Shown piece after piece: positions 61,455 to 64,000 of a stretch of 64,000 nucleotides of DNA. Every line of letters begins with the position of its first letter. The first letter of the stretch is position 1. The notes under the pieces were generated by a model. That model did not search any database and had not been told where the DNA came from. It saw only the letters and a list, made by a program, of their open reading frames with translations. Origin of the DNA: Oscillatoria sp. FACHB-1407 (GTDB lineage Bacteria > Cyanobacteriota > Cyanobacteriia > Elainellales > Elainellaceae); assembly GCF_014697545.1 (NCBI RefSeq), contig NZ_JACJSA010000021.1:1-64000 (forward strand). The letters run 5' to 3'. Made by a program: the position numbers and the translations under genes.

Positions 61455-61820
61455 ATGCGGCAAGCGCGATGGAGTGTGGTGGTAGGAACAGCGATCGCCA
61501 GTTTAATGCTTCTCAGTGGAGCCGAGGCAGTTGCGAACCCAAATTTAGTGCGGCTAACCCAGGTTGAAGTCACGCAACAGTTGCGCCAATTACCAGGCTG
61601 GGAAACTGACGGGCAACGGCTTTACCGAACGTATCGGTTTGCTAATTTTGTGGAGGCGATTGCCTTTGTAAATCGATTAGTGGCTCCTGCGGAAGCTGCC
61701 GCCCACCATCCCGACCTCACCATCTCCTACAACGTCGTGACAGTCAGTCTGACAACCCATGATGCAGGTGGTTTGACCCAACAAGACTTCGACCTGGCAC
61801 GCCAAATCTCTGCGCTATAG
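61455..61820 (+). CDS. Exported pterin-4a-carbinolamine dehydratase homologue
   Basis: A 121-residue protein with a clear N-terminal signal peptide (MRQARWSVVVGTAIASLMLL, then SGAEAVANP with a likely cleavage after AEA). The mature part is a PCD/DCoH domain: LTQVEVTQQLRQLPGWETDGQRLYRTYRF, NFVEAIAFVNRLV, the active-site AAHHPDLTISYNVVTVSLTTH and GGLTQQDFDLA. Normal PCD recycles cytoplasmic 4a-hydroxy-tetrahydrobiopterin, so an exported form is unusual. The ATG follows a GGGAGGA site. Confidence 0.85.
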   Translation: MRQARWSVVVGTAIASLMLLSGAEAVANPNLVRLTQVEVTQQLRQLPGWETDGQRLYRTYRFANFVEAIAFVNRLVAPAEAAAHHPDLTISYNVVTVSLTTHDAGGLTQQDFDLARQISAL

Positions 61821-61979
61821 CTCTTGAATGTGGCTACGGCTAAAGCAACCATAGCCGTAGTCACCTCAGTTAAGACAAGGCACTCAACAGGACAAACCCA
61901 ATTAATCGCGTCTCTCTCGGCGGGACTCATCAATGTCCTAACGGTTTTGGCGATCGCTATATAGCCCTACGCCTATGCA

Positions 61980-62044
61980 TTAGGACATAAGGGTGTGGGG
62001 GCTGCGCCCCAAACCAGGTGTTCCACCCCTGCACCCCGTTCTAA
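61980..62044. repeat. 65-bp palindromic element, family C copy 2
   Basis: Aligns with the reverse complement of 1565-1628. The ends are TTAGGAC and GTTCTAA, the latter with one change from the perfect inverted terminus. Confidence 0.6.
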
Positions 62045-62064
62045 CCGTTAGTGAGTACTGCTAT

Positions 62065-62106
62065 AAAAGTAAAAAATCCCCAGTTTCTGCTTTGGAAACC
62101 GGGGAT
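62065..62106 (-). terminator. Terminator of the ABC exporter gene
   Basis: The stem ATCCCCAGTTTC/GAAACCGGGGAT has one mismatch (62076-62106). Read on the reverse strand it is followed by TTTTTTACTTTT. It lies 22 bp after the exporter stop. Confidence 0.85.
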
Positions 62107-62127
62107 CTGAGAAAAGCATCTGGAAAT

Positions 62128-64000
62128 CTACACCGAGAGTTGTTGCCGCTGATAGAGCGACCAATACAACCCCTTCTGCATCAACAGCGAATCATGAGTG
62201 CCCCGCTCGGCAATGACTCCTTTTTCCATTGCCAAAATTAAATCTGCTCGTTTGAGTGGAGCAAAGCGGTGCGCAATCAGGAAAACAGTCCGACCTCTAG
62301 AGATGCGTTGCAGGTTTTCTAACACTTGCTGTTCTGTCTCAGCATCGAGGTGGCTAGTCGCCTCATCCAGAATGATGATGGGCGCATCCGAGAGGAACAT
62401 GCGAGCCAACGTAATTCGTTGCCGCTGACCACCCGACAGGGCGGTGCCTCGTTCACCCACATTAGTGTCATACCCATGGGGCAAATCGCAGATGAAGTCA
62501 TGGGCGACTGCCAATCGAGCCGCTTCCACTACCTGTTCAGCGGTGACTTCTGGGTTGCCCAGGGTAATATTCTCCAGAATGGAACCGTTGAACAGGAAAT
62601 CCTCCTGCAACACGACGGCTATTTGGGGTCGCAGGGATGCCAGATCAGCACTCTTGATATCAAACCCATCAATCAGAATGCGTCCAGACTCCGACAGATA
62701 GAGCCGCTGAATCAGTTTAGACAGGGTACTCTTACCTGATCCGCTGCGTCCCACAATGCCGACAAACATTCCGGGTTCAACGGTGAAGGAGACTCCTCGC
62801 AGGATCGGTTCCTGGTTTGCTTGATAGCGGAAGAACACTTGATCAAACACAACATTGCCGTGCAGAGGAGGCAGCACCAAACCCGTTCCCGGTTCTGCTT
62901 CCGGGGCGACGTTGAGAATATCACCAATGCGATCGACCGCCAGCAGCACTTCCTGCAAGTTTTGCCAGAGTTGTACTAATCGCAATAGAGGTCCTGTCAC
63001 CCGACCCGACAACATTTGAAACGCCACTAACTGACCAATGGTGAGATCCTGGTTGATCACTAAACGTGCTCCAAACCAGAGGATCAGCATGGCGGAAAAG
63101 CTGGTCAGAAAATCACCCAGGTGATTACTGATATTCGCTGTAGTGCTGGCTTTGAAGCCTGTACGAATAAAGCGGGCGTACAGTCCTTCCCAGCGATCGC
63201 GCGATGCTTTTTCGGCGGCATGTGCCTTAACAGAGTGAATTCCGGTGACGGTTTCCACCAAAAAGGATTGGCTATCGGCACTGCGGTTAAAGGTTTCGTT
63301 CAACCAGTTCCGCAGAATGGGCGTGGCGAATAACGTCAAAAGAGCAAACAACGGCAACACCGCCAGTGCAACCCAGGTCAGCGTAACGTTGTAGTAAAAC
63401 ATCACCGCCAGGTAGACCACGGAGAAGATGCTATCGAGAATCACCGTCAGGGCAGTGCTGGTGAGGAACTGGCGGATTTCCTCCAATTCCTGAACTCGCG
63501 CCACCGTATCCCCTACCCGACGCGCCTCAAAATAGGACAGGGGCAACCGCAACAGATGGCGGAATACCTGTGCCGACAACGCCATATCCAGGCGATTTGT
63601 CGTGTGGGTAAAGATAAACATCCGCAGCGTGCCCAGCAGTGCCTCAAAGCACGCGACTGCCAGGAGAGCCACCGCCATTACGTCCAGCGTCGGGATGCTT
63701 TCTTGCACCATCACTTTGTCAATAATGACCTGCGTAATGATGGGAGTCGTCAAACCCAGAATTTGCAGCGTAAACGAGGCAGTCAAGACCTCGCCCAACA
63801 AGCCCCGAAACTTCCAGACCGCAGGCAAAAACCACATAAGGCTAAAGCGGTCTTGCTTTTGCGTTAGCTCGGCTTGCCAGAGTTGTCCATCCCAGGCTGT
63901 CTCAACAGCGGTTCGTGGCACACTCAGGGCAGTTTGCTCAGGGTTGAGCGGATCGGCAATCACCAGGCGATCGCCCCGAACCCCATACGCCACCACCCAT
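62128..64000 (-). CDS. Peptidase-type ABC exporter (type I secretion), 5' part beyond the edge
   Basis: About 624 residues seen, ending at the true stop; the N-terminus lies beyond the right edge. The first residues (VVAYGVRGDRLVIADPLNPEQ) are the end of a C39-type peptidase domain. Next is a six-helix permease (LLGEVLTASFTLQILGLTTPIITQVIIDKVM) and an ATPase with Walker A GRSGSGKST, signature ALSGGQRQR, Walker B IIILDEATSHLD and IAHRFAPL. It is of the HlyB/peptide-bacteriocin exporter type that works with a membrane-fusion protein and an outer-membrane channel, none of which is in view. Whether the peptidase has its catalytic Cys cannot be seen. Confidence 0.92.
   Translation of the reverse strand, partial: WVVAYGVRGDRLVIADPLNPEQTALSVPRTAVETAWDGQLWQAELTQKQDRFSLMWFLPAVWKFRGLLGEVLTASFTLQILGLTTPIITQVIIDKVMVQESIPTLDVMAVALLAVACFEALLGTLRMFIFTHTTNRLDMALSAQVFRHLLRLPLSYFEARRVGDTVARVQELEEIRQFLTSTALTVILDSIFSVVYLAVMFYYNVTLTWVALAVLPLFALLTLFATPILRNWLNETFNRSADSQSFLVETVTGIHSVKAHAAEKASRDRWEGLYARFIRTGFKASTTANISNHLGDFLTSFSAMLILWFGARLVINQDLTIGQLVAFQMLSGRVTGPLLRLVQLWQNLQEVLLAVDRIGDILNVAPEAEPGTGLVLPPLHGNVVFDQVFFRYQANQEPILRGVSFTVEPGMFVGIVGRSGSGKSTLSKLIQRLYLSESGRILIDGFDIKSADLASLRPQIAVVLQEDFLFNGSILENITLGNPEVTAEQVVEAARLAVAHDFICDLPHGYDTNVGERGTALSGGQRQRITLARMFLSDAPIIILDEATSHLDAETEQQVLENLQRISRGRTVFLIAHRFAPLKRADLILAMEKGVIAERGTHDSLLMQKGLYWSLYQRQQLSV

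Larger units (their letters stand above)
61821..62127. other. Intergenic region between PCD gene and ABC exporter
   Basis: A 307-bp gap between convergent genes. It contains family C copy 2 (61980-62044) and a terminator for the exporter (62065-62106), plus an extra GTCCTAA word (61935) like the family C end. No gene is seen. Confidence 0.45.

Noticed and set aside
1-64000. tRNA, rRNA, prophage or complete insertion sequence
   Set aside because: No tRNA-like cloverleaf, rRNA block, capsid or integrase gene, or transposase was found in the gaps or frames.

Overview
The window comes from a cyanobacterium, probably a filamentous or Leptolyngbya-like one. It carries photosystem genes (psbA fragment, a PsaK-like protein, a high-light-inducible protein), the 8-vinyl reductase bciB, a helical-carotenoid-type protein, the deazaflavin gene cofG, and very many GCGATCGC (HIP1) octamers. 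I see no rRNA, tRNA, CRISPR array, transposase or phage gene. Most genes are short transcription units on both strands, separated by GC-rich palindromic repeats, small MITE-like elements and heptamer (AAGGATA/G) tracts.

Layout. 1-7800: psbA 5' end, cofG, folE with an SDR gene, accA, bciB and an ion permease. 7900-18640: three tandem paralogues encoding TIR domain, one membrane helix, 14 WD40 repeats and a TPR tail, each preceded by a related leader with a palindrome. 18700-32900: an anchored coiled-coil protein, a YcxB-like protein, SbcC, a methyltransferase/TPR protein, SRPBCC proteins, a MarR regulator divergent from an orphan ParA, DAHP synthase and an ABC exporter. 32900-44600: dnaG, a two-domain peptidoglycan hydrolase, a YbaB/EbfC protein, an HD hydrolase inside an inverted repeat, phzF, a methyltransferase, an Hlip/DUF4383 pair, a GH13 enzyme and a TPR protein.

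45340-52330 is an arsenic-detoxification island. It holds GAPDH plus ArsJ (export of 1-arseno-3-phosphoglycerate), Acr3 (arsenite efflux), a Synechocystis-type ArsC (arsenate reductase), ArsH and ArsI (organoarsenical oxidation and C-As cleavage), ArsR, and a transglutaminase-fold protein of unknown role directly after arsH. The six-gene block is bracketed by two direct copies of a roughly 146-bp non-coding element. An ATCAA-N6-TTGAT site lies far upstream, and a palindrome separates arsR from arsI.

52650-64000: a small conserved cyanobacterial protein, a PilB/GspE paralogue with a degraded Walker A motif, an SDR, a decayed MNT-HEPN toxin-antitoxin pair, an orphan histidine kinase, tlyA, psaK-like divergent from the carotenoid-protein homologue, an exported pterin dehydratase, and the C-terminal part of a peptidase-type ABC exporter running off the right edge.

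The strongest candidates for undescribed biology are the triplicated TIR-WD40-TPR membrane proteins with their shared palindromic leader, the transglutaminase-like member of the arsenic island, and the probably inactive PilB paralogue. All functions are read from sequence alone; no search was run.
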